NCBI RefSeq assembly: GCF_002305875.1
Contig: NZ_CP022098.1
Location: 10,106,001-10,170,000 of the forward strand
DNA: 64,000 nt
From: Cystobacter fuscus
GTDB taxonomy: Bacteria; Myxococcota; Myxococcia; Myxococcales; Myxococcaceae
Direction of reading: 5' to 3'
Positions 1 to 8,552 of the stretch are shown one piece after another. The notes under the pieces are model-generated. The model saw only the letters and a list, made by a program, of their open reading frames with translations. It searched no databases and was not told where the DNA came from. Each line of letters starts with the position of its first letter. The first letter of the stretch is position 1. The translations under genes and the position numbers were made by a program.

Positions 1-763
1 CCTCCACGTCATAGCGAAAGGAATACACAGCGCCGCTGCACCGCGCTTCCGACACCATTCGCCCACTGGCGTCGTACGCGAAGGCGGACACCTCGCCCAC
101 CCGGTCGGTCACCCGTATCAGGTGGCGGTGCTCATCGAAGGTGAAGCGGGCGACCAGCTCCCGCCCCCCCGCCACCTCGAACCAGATGCTGGCCAACTGA
201 TCGTTCGCCGTGTATTCCAGACGCAATGAACGATTCATCCGCGTCTGCGTCACGCGCACGAGGCGCTCGCGGATGTCGTATTCGAATGTCAGCTTTACCT
301 TGGGATTGAGTTGAATGGAGGTAAGCAGATAATCCAGGGAAGATGGCTTGCGGGCGAATCCCAGCTTCCAGGTGGGCTGATCCGAGCCGTAGAGCTGCAA
401 TTCAACGTGGTTGGGATCTCCACGCAGTTCCAGCTGGTTCTGGGGAGAGCGGAGCAGGCCGGTGCGAGCAAACTGCCCGCCAACGTCCTCGAGGGCCAGC
501 TCCGCCCCGGTCGAGTCGACGTAGGCGAAGCCGTCCACCGTCTGCCGGAATTCGTGCTGGAAGCAGTGGCGCCAGCCTGGCCCGAGTGGCTCCCCGCGCT
601 GTCCGCCGAGCAATCCGGTGCTGTAGAACCGGTCGAAGGACAGGGGCAGCGCTCCTGGCAGGGCGAAGTCCAGAAAAGTGTTGAACAGCACGCCCGAGGA
701 AACGTCTACCGGGTGCCCGACCGCGATTCTGCCAGTTGCTCCCATGGTGACAGTGGAATCCAC
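1..763 (-). CDS. RHS/YD-repeat protein, N-terminal part (cut by left edge)
   Basis: The reading frame is open from the left edge to a stop at 779-781, so only the N-terminal 254 or so residues are visible. A GTG at 763 has GGCGGGG about six bases upstream. An ATG at 745 (MGATGRIAVG) is the alternative. The protein opens with a GHPVDVSSG motif followed by a LSFDRFYS segment, which is the usual entry (DUF6531 type) of large RHS proteins. It then runs into tyrosine/aspartate-rich YD-like repeats (for example FAYDASGRM and YSFRYD near the edge). RHS proteins are large secreted shells that encapsulate a variable C-terminal toxin. That C-terminus lies outside the window. The gene diverges from vgrG with 139 bases between the starts, so a type VI cargo role is inferred. 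No PAAR motif is seen in the visible part. Confidence 0.8.
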   Translation of the reverse strand, partial: MDSTVTMGATGRIAVGHPVDVSSGVLFNTFLDFALPGALPLSFDRFYSTGLLGGQRGEPLGPGWRHCFQHEFRQTVDGFAYVDSTGAELALEDVGGQFARTGLLRSPQNQLELRGDPNHVELQLYGSDQPTWKLGFARKPSSLDYLLTSIQLNPKVKLTFEYDIRERLVRVTQTRMNRSLRLEYTANDQLASIWFEVAGGRELVARFTFDEHRHLIRVTDRVGEVSAFAYDASGRMVSEARCSGAVYSFRYDVE

Positions 764-902
764 AATGTCCCCGCCACGTCAAGTACGCGCCTGCTGGCCT
801 GGGTGTGCTACTTTTGGTTCGAGCCGTTCCGGATTCGCTTGATTGCTGACGTGCTCGCGACATGAGTCTATCTTTGAGACTCCACGGGGGAGGAACAAAC
901 CC

Positions 903-3476
903 ATGTCGGACTGGAAGAAGCTGCTGAGTGATGCCGGGCAGGCCGTCCAGGCGGCTCAGACCGTGACGGGAGCCGCGCGCGCCGTCACGGGCCCACACAC
1001 CGGACAGGCCATCCAGACGGTGCGGACCCTGGTGGGGGCCGCGAGCGCCGTCACGGGCTCGGAGGACCTGGACTTGTTGAGCCAGGCCACGAGCCTGCTC
1101 TCCGGAGCGCTCAGACTGGAGAGTGTCCGCTTCGCCTTCTCCTCCGGAGGGGACCCGGCCAATTCCTGGCGCGTGCTCACCTTCCGCACAAGCGAGGGCC
1201 TTTCCGAACTCTACGCGTGCGTGGTGGACCTGGCCAGCGAGAGCCTGTTCGCCGATCCGGACGCGATGCTCGGGACCTCGTGCTCCCTCGCCGTCTCCCG
1301 GGACTCCCGCACGCGCCAGCTCCATGGCATCGCCCACCGCGTGGAGCACCTGGGCAGCAAGGATGGCAACGCCCTGGCGCGCGTCCACATCGTCCCGGCG
1401 CTCTGGGCTCTTTCCCAGCGTGTCGACTCCTACATCTTCCAGGAGATGGCGGTTCCGGAGATCCTCTCCGAGGTGCTGAAGGAGAGCCTGACGCCGTTCA
1501 AGCGCAATGTCCGGCTCGCGCTGACCCAGCAGTACCCCAAGCGCGAGTACTGCGTGCAGTACCGCGAGAGCGACCTGGATTTCGTGCTGCGTCTCATGGA
1601 GGAGGAAGGCATTTCCTTCTACTTCGACCACTCGGGCGAGGCCGAGGAGCTGGTGCTCATCGATGCCAACGAGTGCTGCGTCCCGTTGAATACAATGGAC
1701 GGACTGCCTCTTGGCATCCGTGGACCGGAGGCGGACACCGCGGACACGGAGTCCATCCGCGCCTTCGACTTCTCCCACGAGCTTCGGACCAATCGCGTGG
1801 TGGTTCGCGATTTTGATTGGAGCCGGATTCCAGGAGACGCCGAGAAGCAGCCGCTTCACGAGGAGGACACCGGAGCGAGTTCCGAGCTCGTGCTCATGGA
1901 GCGTTACGAGCACCAGTCCCCCATGACCCTGAGCGGCTACGATGAAGGAGCTGGCGCCTACACGGAGGGAGATGGCAAACGCCAGAGCAAGCTGCGCCTG
2001 CAAGCGCATGCGGCGCGCGAGCGACAGGGCCGGGGCAGCGGCAACGTCATCGGCATGTGCCCGGGTCTGACCTTCTCCCTGTCCGGACATGGAAAGGCGG
2101 AGCTGGACCAGCGGTATGTGCTCACCCGTGTCGAGCACTTCGGCCGGGCCCCCGAGGAACTCACCAGTCATGTACTAGAGGAGTCCGAGGCGCAGTCCCA
2201 CGCCGAGCGCTATCACAACCGCTTCGAGTGCATCCCCGCCAACATCGCCTTCCGCCCGGAGCGCCGCAGGCCCCGCCCCCGCATCTTCGGTGTTCAGACG
2301 GCCACCGTGGTGGGACCGGCCGACCAGGAGATCTACACAGACATGCACGGGCGCATCAAGGTGCAGTTCCACTGGGACCGTGTCGGCAAGCGCGACGCCC
2401 AGAGCTCCTGCTTCCTCCGCGTGGTCCAGGGGTGGTCCGGCGGCATGTGGGGTACCTTCTTCCTGCCTCGCATCGGCATGGAGGTGCTGGTCGACTTCAT
2501 CGAGGGCGATCCGGACCGCCCGCTGGTGGTGGGTTGCGTCTATAACGGAACCAACCTGACGCCCTACGAGCTGCCCAAGAACAAGACCCGCAGCACCATC
2601 AAGACCCGCAGCTCGCCCCACCCGAAGGATTCCCCCAAGGAGGCCGGCTTCAACGAGCTGCGCTTCGAAGACCTTGCCAGTCAGGAGGAGATCTTCCTGC
2701 ACGCCCAGAAGGACTTCAACGAGGTGGTGCTCAACATGCACAACACCTCGGTGGGCGCGAACCAGACGAACTCGGTCACGGGCAACCAGGTCGAGAGCAT
2801 CGACAAGGACCAGACGCTGACCGTCAAGGGAAACCGGACCCGCACCATCGACAAGAACGAAACGATCACGGTGCACCAGAACCGCACCAAGACCGTGGAC
2901 CAGGACGAGACCCGCACCATCCACGGCTCCCGGACCACCACCATCGACGGCAACGAGACCGTCACCATCTCCGGAGAGCGCAAGGAGACCGTCACCGGCA
3001 AGGAGACGATCACGATCCAGAACGAGCGCGTGACGAGCATCACCCAGAACGACCAGCTCTCCGTCAGCGCCGACAAGAGCACCCAGGTGACAGGCAGCTA
3101 CAACATCGCCGTAGGACCCAACTTCGTGGTCACCCAGGGCGGCACCACCCTGGCCCTGTCCGAGGGCCATGCCGATCTCAAGGCGGAGAAGAGTCTGCGG
3201 ACCCACAACCCCTCGGGCATCCTGGAACTGGCGGAGAGTGGCGGCGTCGTCCGGCTCGTCGCCAACACCACGCTCGAGCTGGTTTGCGGCGCCGCGAGCA
3301 TCGTGCTCGACAAGAGCGGCACCATCACCATCTCGGGCGCCCAGGCGGTGGAGCTGGGCGTCCAGCAGAGCACCGTCAAGCTCGAGCCGCCCGGGGTCAA
3401 CGTCTCCGGCCCGCAGATCACCTCCTCGGCAATCGGCATCCACGAAATCACGGGCGCGCTCATCAAGATCAACTGA
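903..3476 (+). CDS. vgrG: Type VI secretion spike protein VgrG (TssI)
   Basis: An 857-residue VgrG. An ATG at 903 is preceded by GGGGGAGG (886-893). An in-frame ATG at 843 has no such site. Residues 1 to about 68 are an Ala/Gly/Thr-rich extension. From about residue 70 comes the phage gp27-like (GPD) fold, then the gp5-like OB domain with HGRIKVQFHWDR near residue 480 and MWGTFFLPRIGMEVLV near 515. A bridging FNELRFED segment lies near 582, and residues of about 620-711 form a threonine/asparagine-rich beta-helix needle of short TV/TI repeats. VgrG trimers tip the secreted tube and carry effectors. The remaining C-terminus has no enzymatic motif that I can see, so it is probably a structural or adaptor VgrG. 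The divergent RHS gene is the likely cargo. No other tss genes are in the window. Confidence 0.95.
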   Translation: MSDWKKLLSDAGQAVQAAQTVTGAARAVTGPHTGQAIQTVRTLVGAASAVTGSEDLDLLSQATSLLSGALRLESVRFAFSSGGDPANSWRVLTFRTSEGLSELYACVVDLASESLFADPDAMLGTSCSLAVSRDSRTRQLHGIAHRVEHLGSKDGNALARVHIVPALWALSQRVDSYIFQEMAVPEILSEVLKESLTPFKRNVRLALTQQYPKREYCVQYRESDLDFVLRLMEEEGISFYFDHSGEAEELVLIDANECCVPLNTMDGLPLGIRGPEADTADTESIRAFDFSHELRTNRVVVRDFDWSRIPGDAEKQPLHEEDTGASSELVLMERYEHQSPMTLSGYDEGAGAYTEGDGKRQSKLRLQAHAARERQGRGSGNVIGMCPGLTFSLSGHGKAELDQRYVLTRVEHFGRAPEELTSHVLEESEAQSHAERYHNRFECIPANIAFRPERRRPRPRIFGVQTATVVGPADQEIYTDMHGRIKVQFHWDRVGKRDAQSSCFLRVVQGWSGGMWGTFFLPRIGMEVLVDFIEGDPDRPLVVGCVYNGTNLTPYELPKNKTRSTIKTRSSPHPKDSPKEAGFNELRFEDLASQEEIFLHAQKDFNEVVLNMHNTSVGANQTNSVTGNQVESIDKDQTLTVKGNRTRTIDKNETITVHQNRTKTVDQDETRTIHGSRTTTIDGNETVTISGERKETVTGKETITIQNERVTSITQNDQLSVSADKSTQVTGSYNIAVGPNFVVTQGGTTLALSEGHADLKAEKSLRTHNPSGILELAESGGVVRLVANTTLELVCGAASIVLDKSGTITISGAQAVELGVQQSTVKLEPPGVNVSGPQITSSAIGIHEITGALIKIN

Positions 3477-3758
3477 GCGGCAGGGTGTCGAGAACCGCCA
3501 GGCGTCTGGCTCCCCGGCGGCCAGGGGAGGTGATTGTCCTCCCGCCGTCGCCACTCGCCGCCGGGCCGGGCAGCCCGGAACCGTCCACGCGTGCACTTTT
3601 GCCCGGGGCGCGCCCCCATCCCAGGCGGCGCACGGCGCGGGCAGCCAAGCGCTAACGACATTAAGCTGAGAGTTGCCCGGGAACCCATGCTACGCGGCGT
3701 TGTCCTGGGACAATGGACCTGGAGGGGCCCCGCCGGCCCCCAGAAGCGGAGGACATGG

Positions 3759-4877
3759 ATGTCGGCCACCTGGCGCAAATGGGTGTGGGTGGGAGTGCTG
3801 GGTCTGGTGGGGTGCCGGACGACGGGGTCCGCGGGCAGGGATGCCTCGGGCGAGTCGCCCCGGCAGGAAGTACGCTTCGACGCGGAGCGGGTGACGGGAA
3901 GCGCGGAGCTCGCGGCGCTCAATGACGAGGAGCTCTTCGCGGCCGGGACGTCGGCCTTCGCGGCCAAGGACTTCGTCCAGGCGACGCTCTACTTCGAGCG
4001 GCTGGCGGACTTCCATCCCCAGAGCCCCCACCGGCGCGAGGCCATCTACCAGGCGGGACTCGCCCACGAGCGGCTGGAGCAGTGGGAGGCGGCGGCCCGG
4101 CGCTTCTCCGAGCTGGCCGACGCGAAGCAGGGCACCGGCGACGCGCTGGAGTCCGTCTTCCGCCTCGCCGAGACGCACTACCACCTGGAGCACTATCCGG
4201 AGGCCGTGCAGCTGCTGGCCACGGTCGCCGGACGCGAGGACCTGCCCGTGGGCAAGCGCCTGGAGGCCCAGGTGCAGCAGGGCGTGTGCGAGCTGGAGGC
4301 CGGACAGCCCGAGAAGGCGGAGGCCACGCTGCGCCGCGCCGTCTCCACCTACGAGGAGCTCTCGGACAAGGACGAGGTGCCGGACTACTACCCCGCCCAG
4401 GCCCACTTCTTCATCGGGGAGATCTACCGGCTGCGCTACGCGGACGTGGCGCTCGACCCGGGCAAGGGCGCCGATGCGCTCGCCAATGACCTCAACGACA
4501 AGGCCGAGCTGCTCCTGTCCGCGCAGGGCCACTACCTGCGCGCCATCCGCGTGGGCAATGGGCACTGGGCCACGGCCGCCGGCACGCAGATCGGCTCGCT
4601 CTACGAGGACCTGTACGAAAAGCTCGTGAACTCGCCGGCCCCCAAGGAGCTGGACGCGGAGCAGGCGGAGATCTACCGCGAGGAGCTGCACCAGCGCGTG
4701 CGCGTGCTGCTCACCAAGGCCATCGACGTCTACGAGCAGACCCTGGAGGCGGCCGAGCGCATCGGCTCCCACAACACGTTCGTCGACAAGACGCGCCAGA
4801 GCCTGGAGAAGATGAAGGCCCTGCTGCTCCAGGACTCGGAGAACGCCGCTCCCACCGGCACCCCGCCCCGCTCCTGA
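3759..4877 (+). CDS. TPR-repeat lipoprotein
   Basis: A 372-residue protein. The start at 3759 has GGAGG at 3748-3752; open frame further upstream lacks a signal sequence and looks non-coding. The N-terminus is a lipoprotein signal (WRKWVWVGVLGLVGC, lipid attachment at Cys19). From about residue 60 there are several TPR-like helix pairs: ELFAAGTSAFAAKDFVQA, AIYQAGLAHERLEQWEAA, SVFRLAETHYHLEHYPEA and a following AEATLRRAV unit. The fold resembles outer-membrane TPR scaffold lipoproteins used for complex assembly. The C-terminus is a low-complexity Pro/Ser/Thr tail. It sits 38 bases upstream of an M48 membrane protease on the same strand, so the two may be co-transcribed and act together in envelope quality control; that is inference. 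The exact function is unknown. Confidence 0.85.
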   Translation: MSATWRKWVWVGVLGLVGCRTTGSAGRDASGESPRQEVRFDAERVTGSAELAALNDEELFAAGTSAFAAKDFVQATLYFERLADFHPQSPHRREAIYQAGLAHERLEQWEAAARRFSELADAKQGTGDALESVFRLAETHYHLEHYPEAVQLLATVAGREDLPVGKRLEAQVQQGVCELEAGQPEKAEATLRRAVSTYEELSDKDEVPDYYPAQAHFFIGEIYRLRYADVALDPGKGADALANDLNDKAELLLSAQGHYLRAIRVGNGHWATAAGTQIGSLYEDLYEKLVNSPAPKELDAEQAEIYREELHQRVRVLLTKAIDVYEQTLEAAERIGSHNTFVDKTRQSLEKMKALLLQDSENAAPTGTPPRS

Positions 4878-4915
4878 GCTGGGAGCACGGAGGCTCCACC
4901 GGGTAGGCTCCACCC

Positions 4916-6112
4916 ATGGAGCCTCTCTTCACGCCCGCGCAGCTCGCCGAGATCAAGGCCTACCACCAGCCGCTCTACATCGGGAGCGCGGTGAGTCCGC
5001 TGGTCTACCTCGGCGTTCTCGCCCTCATCCTCGGCGCGTTGGTGCGGCCCTTCCACCGGGGCGCCGAGGCCTGCGCGGCCTGGCTCTCCCGCCAGCTCGC
5101 CTTCCTCAGGACGGCCCCCGTCAGCCGCGTCATCCTCCAGGCCCTGGACCGCATCTGGGGTGAGCCGGGCTGGGGCGCCGCGCTCCTCTTCGCGCTGTTC
5201 GTGGACCTCTTCATCCAGCTCGTCCACACCCCCTCGAACATCTACTTCGACTACGTGCTGGAGCACCGCTACGGCATGTCCACGTACACCCCACTGCGCT
5301 ACGCACTGGACGAGCTCAAGGGCCTGGCGCTCTCGGCCATCGCCACCTCCATGCTGGTGCTCGGGTTGTATGGTCTGGCCCGCCGGGTGAAGCGCTGGTG
5401 GCTCGTGCTGGGCATCCCCTCGGCGCTGCTGCTGCTGGTCGCCTCGGCCCTGGATCCCTACCGCGGGCAGCTCTACTTCGAGCAGACACCCCTGGAGCCC
5501 GGCCCCCTGCGCGAGCGCATCGCCGCCCTCATGGCCCGCGCGCACGTGCCCTTCGAGGACGTCCGGGTGGAGAAGACCTCCGTGGCCAGCAAACGCCTGC
5601 AAGCCTATTTCGCCGGCCAGGGCCCCACGCGCACCATCGTGCTCAACGACGTCATCGTGAAGGAACTCTCGCCCGAGGAGATCCTCGCCGCCGTCGCCCA
5701 CGAGGCGGGCCACGTGCACGAACCGAAATGGCCAGGGAGGATCGCCTCCTCGGTGGCGTTGATCGCGCTCCTCTTCGCCATCGACCGGGTGCTCCGGCTC
5801 GCGGCGAAGCGCGGGTGGTTTGGCACCACGCGCTTCGCCGACATCCGCACCCTGCCCCTGTTGTGGCTGCTCTCCTTCCTCGTCTTCTTCCTGAGCACCC
5901 CCGTGTCCGCCGCCTTCTCCCGCGAGCGCGAACGCGAGGCCGACCGCTACGCCCTCCAGCTCACCCAGGATCCCTCCGCCTTCCGGCGCATGCTCGTGAA
6001 GGCCGCCCGGGTGAACAAGATGGACCCCGATCCCCCGCGCTGGGCCGTCCTCAAGGGGCACAGCCACCCGCCCTTGAGCGAGCGGCTGGCGGCCGTCCCC
6101 CCCGCCCCTTGA
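4916..6112 (+). CDS. M48-family membrane metalloprotease (Ste24/CAAX-type)
   Basis: A 398-residue integral membrane zinc peptidase. Hydrophobic segments at about residues 20-42, 88-105, 140-165 and 170-185 precede the catalytic domain, and two more follow it (about 275-290 and 315-335). The zinc-binding HEAGH motif lies at residues 262-266, and the third ligand is supplied by an EREAD motif near residue 340. A conserved HSHPPLSERL box closes the domain, as in HtpX/Ste24 proteins. Members cleave misfolded or prenylated membrane proteins; bacterial ones mainly do membrane protein turnover. The organisation matches Ste24/CAAX-type M48 proteins more than HtpX because of the long N-terminal helical region. 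It is preceded by a TPR lipoprotein gene on the same strand and followed by convergent genes. Confidence 0.9.
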   Translation: MEPLFTPAQLAEIKAYHQPLYIGSAVSPLVYLGVLALILGALVRPFHRGAEACAAWLSRQLAFLRTAPVSRVILQALDRIWGEPGWGAALLFALFVDLFIQLVHTPSNIYFDYVLEHRYGMSTYTPLRYALDELKGLALSAIATSMLVLGLYGLARRVKRWWLVLGIPSALLLLVASALDPYRGQLYFEQTPLEPGPLRERIAALMARAHVPFEDVRVEKTSVASKRLQAYFAGQGPTRTIVLNDVIVKELSPEEILAAVAHEAGHVHEPKWPGRIASSVALIALLFAIDRVLRLAAKRGWFGTTRFADIRTLPLLWLLSFLVFFLSTPVSAAFSREREREADRYALQLTQDPSAFRRMLVKAARVNKMDPDPPRWAVLKGHSHPPLSERLAAVPPAP

Positions 6113-6160
6113 GTCCGAACGGAGCCCCCCGCTCCACCCAGCCCCCCCAACGCGGACAAC

Positions 6161-6643
6161 TCACGCCCGCGCCGCTTCTCCCTTCATCTTCTCCACGGCC
6201 GCCAGCGCGATGGCCTTCACCAGCGCCCGGGCGCGCCGTCCCGCCAGCGTCGAGCCCTCGGGGTCCGCCTCCACCGCGTTGGCGATGTCGGTGAAGCCCT
6301 GCCGGTTGCCCTGCCGCAGGTACAGCTCGCCCCGGTTGACGAGCGCCACCGGATTGCCCGGATCGCGCTCCAGCGCCGCGCTGTACTCGGTGAGCGCCTC
6401 CTGCAGCCGGCCCAGCTTCTGGTACACCGTGCCCAGCGCCGCCCGGCTCGCCGCGTCCTGGGGATTGCCCGCCACCAACCCCTCGAAGAGGATGCGCGCC
6501 TCCTCGTGGCGCCCCGCCCCCGCCAGGTCACACCCCACCCGGGCGATGGCCTTCGCCTCCTCGAAGGTCATCCCCTCCACCTCCGCCCACGTCGCCTCCC
6601 CCCGCACGAACGCCTCGAGCTTCCGCACCGTCGCCGTGTCCAT
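6161..6643 (-). CDS. TPR protein resembling a type III secretion class II chaperone (SycD/LcrH-like)
   Basis: A 160-residue soluble protein. The ATG at 6643 has GAGGGAGC just upstream. An in-frame ATG at 6676 would add 11 residues. After an acidic helical N-terminus (LEAFVRGEATW) come about three TPR motifs: KAIARVGCDLAGAGRHEEA, AALGTVYQKLGRLQEALTEY and ALVNRGELYLRQGNRQG. The size, single domain and position directly downstream of a HrpF/NolX-like gene (41 bases, same strand) match chaperones that hold secreted translocators in the cytoplasm. Sequence alone cannot distinguish it from an ordinary TPR protein, so the chaperone role comes mainly from context. No secretion apparatus genes are present nearby. 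Confidence 0.7.
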   Translation of the reverse strand: MDTATVRKLEAFVRGEATWAEVEGMTFEEAKAIARVGCDLAGAGRHEEARILFEGLVAGNPQDAASRAALGTVYQKLGRLQEALTEYSAALERDPGNPVALVNRGELYLRQGNRQGFTDIANAVEADPEGSTLAGRRARALVKAIALAAVEKMKGEAARA

Positions 6644-6684
6644 GGCCGCTCCCTCGTACTTGATGACCCGTCCCATCGCCTGGC

Positions 6685-7734
6685 TCACGCGCTGCGCATG
6701 TTGGAGAGGGCCGTCTTCGCCATCTCGTTGAACTTCATCGACATCGTGCTCATCATCTCGAACATCGTCTTGCGCTTCTCCACGAGCTGCTGCAGCCGCA
6801 TGGACAGCCGGTCGATGTCGCGCTGGGCCTCGGTGAGCGACTTCTCGTTGCCCTTCTCGTTGGAGATGCCCGCCTTCTTGTCCTGAGCCGCGGCGAGGCT
6901 GTCCATCGTCTGGAGGATCTCGTCGTCCATCTTCTCCGTGAGGTTCATGAGGATGGCGTTGATCTTCTCCTCCAGGCTCATGTTCGGGTCGTTGATGATG
7001 CCCTTGACGCTCGAGCTGGCCGTGGAGCCGGACGTCGAACCCGGCGCCGAGCCGCCCGTCGTCGGACACGACTGTCCGGGAGGAGGCCTCGCCGTGCCAC
7101 CCGCGGCCAGCTCCGCCTTCACCTTGCCGATCTCCCCGCGCAGGTCCTGCACGTTGAACGCGTTGTCGTTCTTGAAGGCCCGGAAAGGCCCCTCCATGAG
7201 GCCTCGCGCGTCCGTCGAGACGTCGAGCCGCTCGAAGTAGCCCGGGTTGGCCACGAGGAAGCGCGCCGCCTCGCGCAGCTCGGGCGACACCCGGCGATCA
7301 CCCGCGATGCGCTGCAGGTCCGACAGCCGCAGGATCCCCTCCATCTTTCCATCCGTCGCGTCGAGGTACTGGAAGTTGCGCTCCAGCGTCTGCAACGACT
7401 GGAGGTAGTCCTTCATCTTGGGGTCCAGCCGCCCCTCGCTCCCGCCCACCGGCGAACTCCCATGCGTCGGCCGCGAATAGCCCTCACATGCCCGCGCGCT
7501 GTCCTTCGGCGGGCAGTACTCGGTGGACGCGGGCGGGTTCTTGCCCAACTCCTGGGCCACTCCCGCCGCGCCGTCCATCGCCAGCATCACATTGCCCGTC
7601 GCCGCTCCCACCACCGTCTTGATGGTGTTGGTGACGACGGGGGGCAGGCCCAGCGCGTTGCCCAACGTATCGACGAGAAAGCCTCCCGACAGCACGTTCG
7701 CCACCCCTCCAAAGAACTTCCCGATGCCTTCCAT
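6685..7734 (-). CDS. HrpF/NolX-like candidate type III translocator
   Basis: A 349-residue protein. The ATG at 7734 has GGGAGG immediately upstream. The N-terminus is glycine-rich and hydrophobic (IGKFFGGVANVLSGGFLVDTL) and is not a classical signal peptide. The centre (about residues 95-200) carries the pattern seen in HrpF/NolX proteins: RLSDLQRIAGD, then SPELREAARFLVANPGYF and ERLDV. A Ser/Gly/Thr linker near residue 230 leads to an alpha-helical C-terminus likely to form a coiled coil (LTEAQRDIDRLSMRLQQLVEKR). Such proteins insert into host membranes as type III translocators. The TPR gene downstream fits a dedicated chaperone. Assignment rests on my recognition of the motif, with no search run. 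An alternative is a secreted or structural protein of unrelated function. Confidence 0.6.
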   Translation of the reverse strand: MEGIGKFFGGVANVLSGGFLVDTLGNALGLPPVVTNTIKTVVGAATGNVMLAMDGAAGVAQELGKNPPASTEYCPPKDSARACEGYSRPTHGSSPVGGSEGRLDPKMKDYLQSLQTLERNFQYLDATDGKMEGILRLSDLQRIAGDRRVSPELREAARFLVANPGYFERLDVSTDARGLMEGPFRAFKNDNAFNVQDLRGEIGKVKAELAAGGTARPPPGQSCPTTGGSAPGSTSGSTASSSVKGIINDPNMSLEEKINAILMNLTEKMDDEILQTMDSLAAAQDKKAGISNEKGNEKSLTEAQRDIDRLSMRLQQLVEKRKTMFEMMSTMSMKFNEMAKTALSNMRSA

Positions 7735-7941
7735 GGTGCCTCCCGCGCGGGACGAGGGCTCCGTGCCCCCGAGCACCGCGTCGTGTTGCGCGCCCGACGC
7801 ATTGCAGCGGCGATGCCGCGTCCCCGGCGCCTCGCCACGCCAACGAATTCAGCGGGTTGGCTCGGCCCCTGAGCCGGGTGGCGTCCTGGGCACCGGACGG
7901 GGCGGTCCACGAGCAAGGATTGGGGCTAGATTGCGAAGCAC

Positions 7942-8403
7942 ATGCGCACCCTGGGCCTCGACGTGGGCACCAAGACGATTGGCGTCGCCGTTTCAGATCC
8001 CCTGGGCCTCACCGCCCAGACGGTCACCACCATCCGGCGAAGTGGTCTCAAGGCAGACCTCGCCGCGCTCAAGGCACTGGTGGAGGAGTACGAAGCCCAG
8101 GCCTTCGTCGTCGGGCTGCCCCTCAACATGGATGGGAGCGAGGGACCGCGTGCCGAGGCGACTCGCAAGTTCGTGGACGTGCTCACCCAGACGTTCGGCC
8201 TGCCCGTGGAGCTGTGTGACGAGCGCCTGTCCACCGTGGCCGCCCAGCGCACCCTGCTCGAGGCGGACCTGTCGCGCGCCAAACGCCGCGAGGTCATCGA
8301 TCAGATGGCCGCCCAGTTCATCCTCCAGGGCTGGTTGGATGCCCGGAGCGTCGCTCGGGCCACGACCTTCCACGCCGAGGAGGGTGACGACCCGGAGGAG
8401 TGA
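7942..8403 (+). CDS. ruvX: Putative pre-16S rRNA nuclease / Holliday junction resolvase RuvX (YqgF)
   Basis: A 153-residue RNase H-like protein of typical family length. The N-terminal LGLDVGTKTIGVAVSD motif supplies the first acidic ligand (Asp7). A VVGLPLNMDG strand-loop is followed by CDERLST (residues 92-98) and IDQMAAQFILQ with Asp120 as the distal acid. YqgF/RuvX proteins process the 5' end of 16S rRNA in E. coli, and Holliday junction resolution has been reported for others. It lies divergent from the translocator-like gene (207 bases between starts) and upstream of an unrelated membrane protein gene. The ribosome binding site is weak, but the start matches the conserved N-terminus exactly. 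Confidence 0.95.
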   Translation: MRTLGLDVGTKTIGVAVSDPLGLTAQTVTTIRRSGLKADLAALKALVEEYEAQAFVVGLPLNMDGSEGPRAEATRKFVDVLTQTFGLPVELCDERLSTVAAQRTLLEADLSRAKRREVIDQMAAQFILQGWLDARSVARATTFHAEEGDDPEE

Positions 8404-8552
8404 GCCCACCTCGCGAGCGTCTCGTTGACCGCTCGCCCGAGGTCATCCGCGAGGGGACGAGGAAGCAGCGGGGAAGGCCGCCCTGTTCCGGGCGTGCGCA
8501 TGTCCATCTTCCAGTGGACAGGGGATTCCCCTGTCTTTCGACGAGGTGGGCC

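Noticed and set aside
800-845. GGTTCGAGCC at about 817 as part of a tRNA T-arm
   Set aside because: No acceptor stem, D-arm or anticodon arm can be drawn around it.
2175-3596. Long open frame on the minus strand through vgrG (473 codons), and similar ones opposite prkA, glgP, dnaE, the kinases and htpG
   Set aside because: They mirror the third-position GC bias of the real genes, lack ribosome sites and contain low-complexity Arg/Ala/Gly or His/Glu-rich protein with no domain.
3477-3758. Possible small gene between vgrG and the TPR lipoprotein
   Set aside because: Several frames are open but none has a ribosome site, and the products are Arg/Pro/Ala-rich. It is probably non-coding with the promoter of the lipoprotein.
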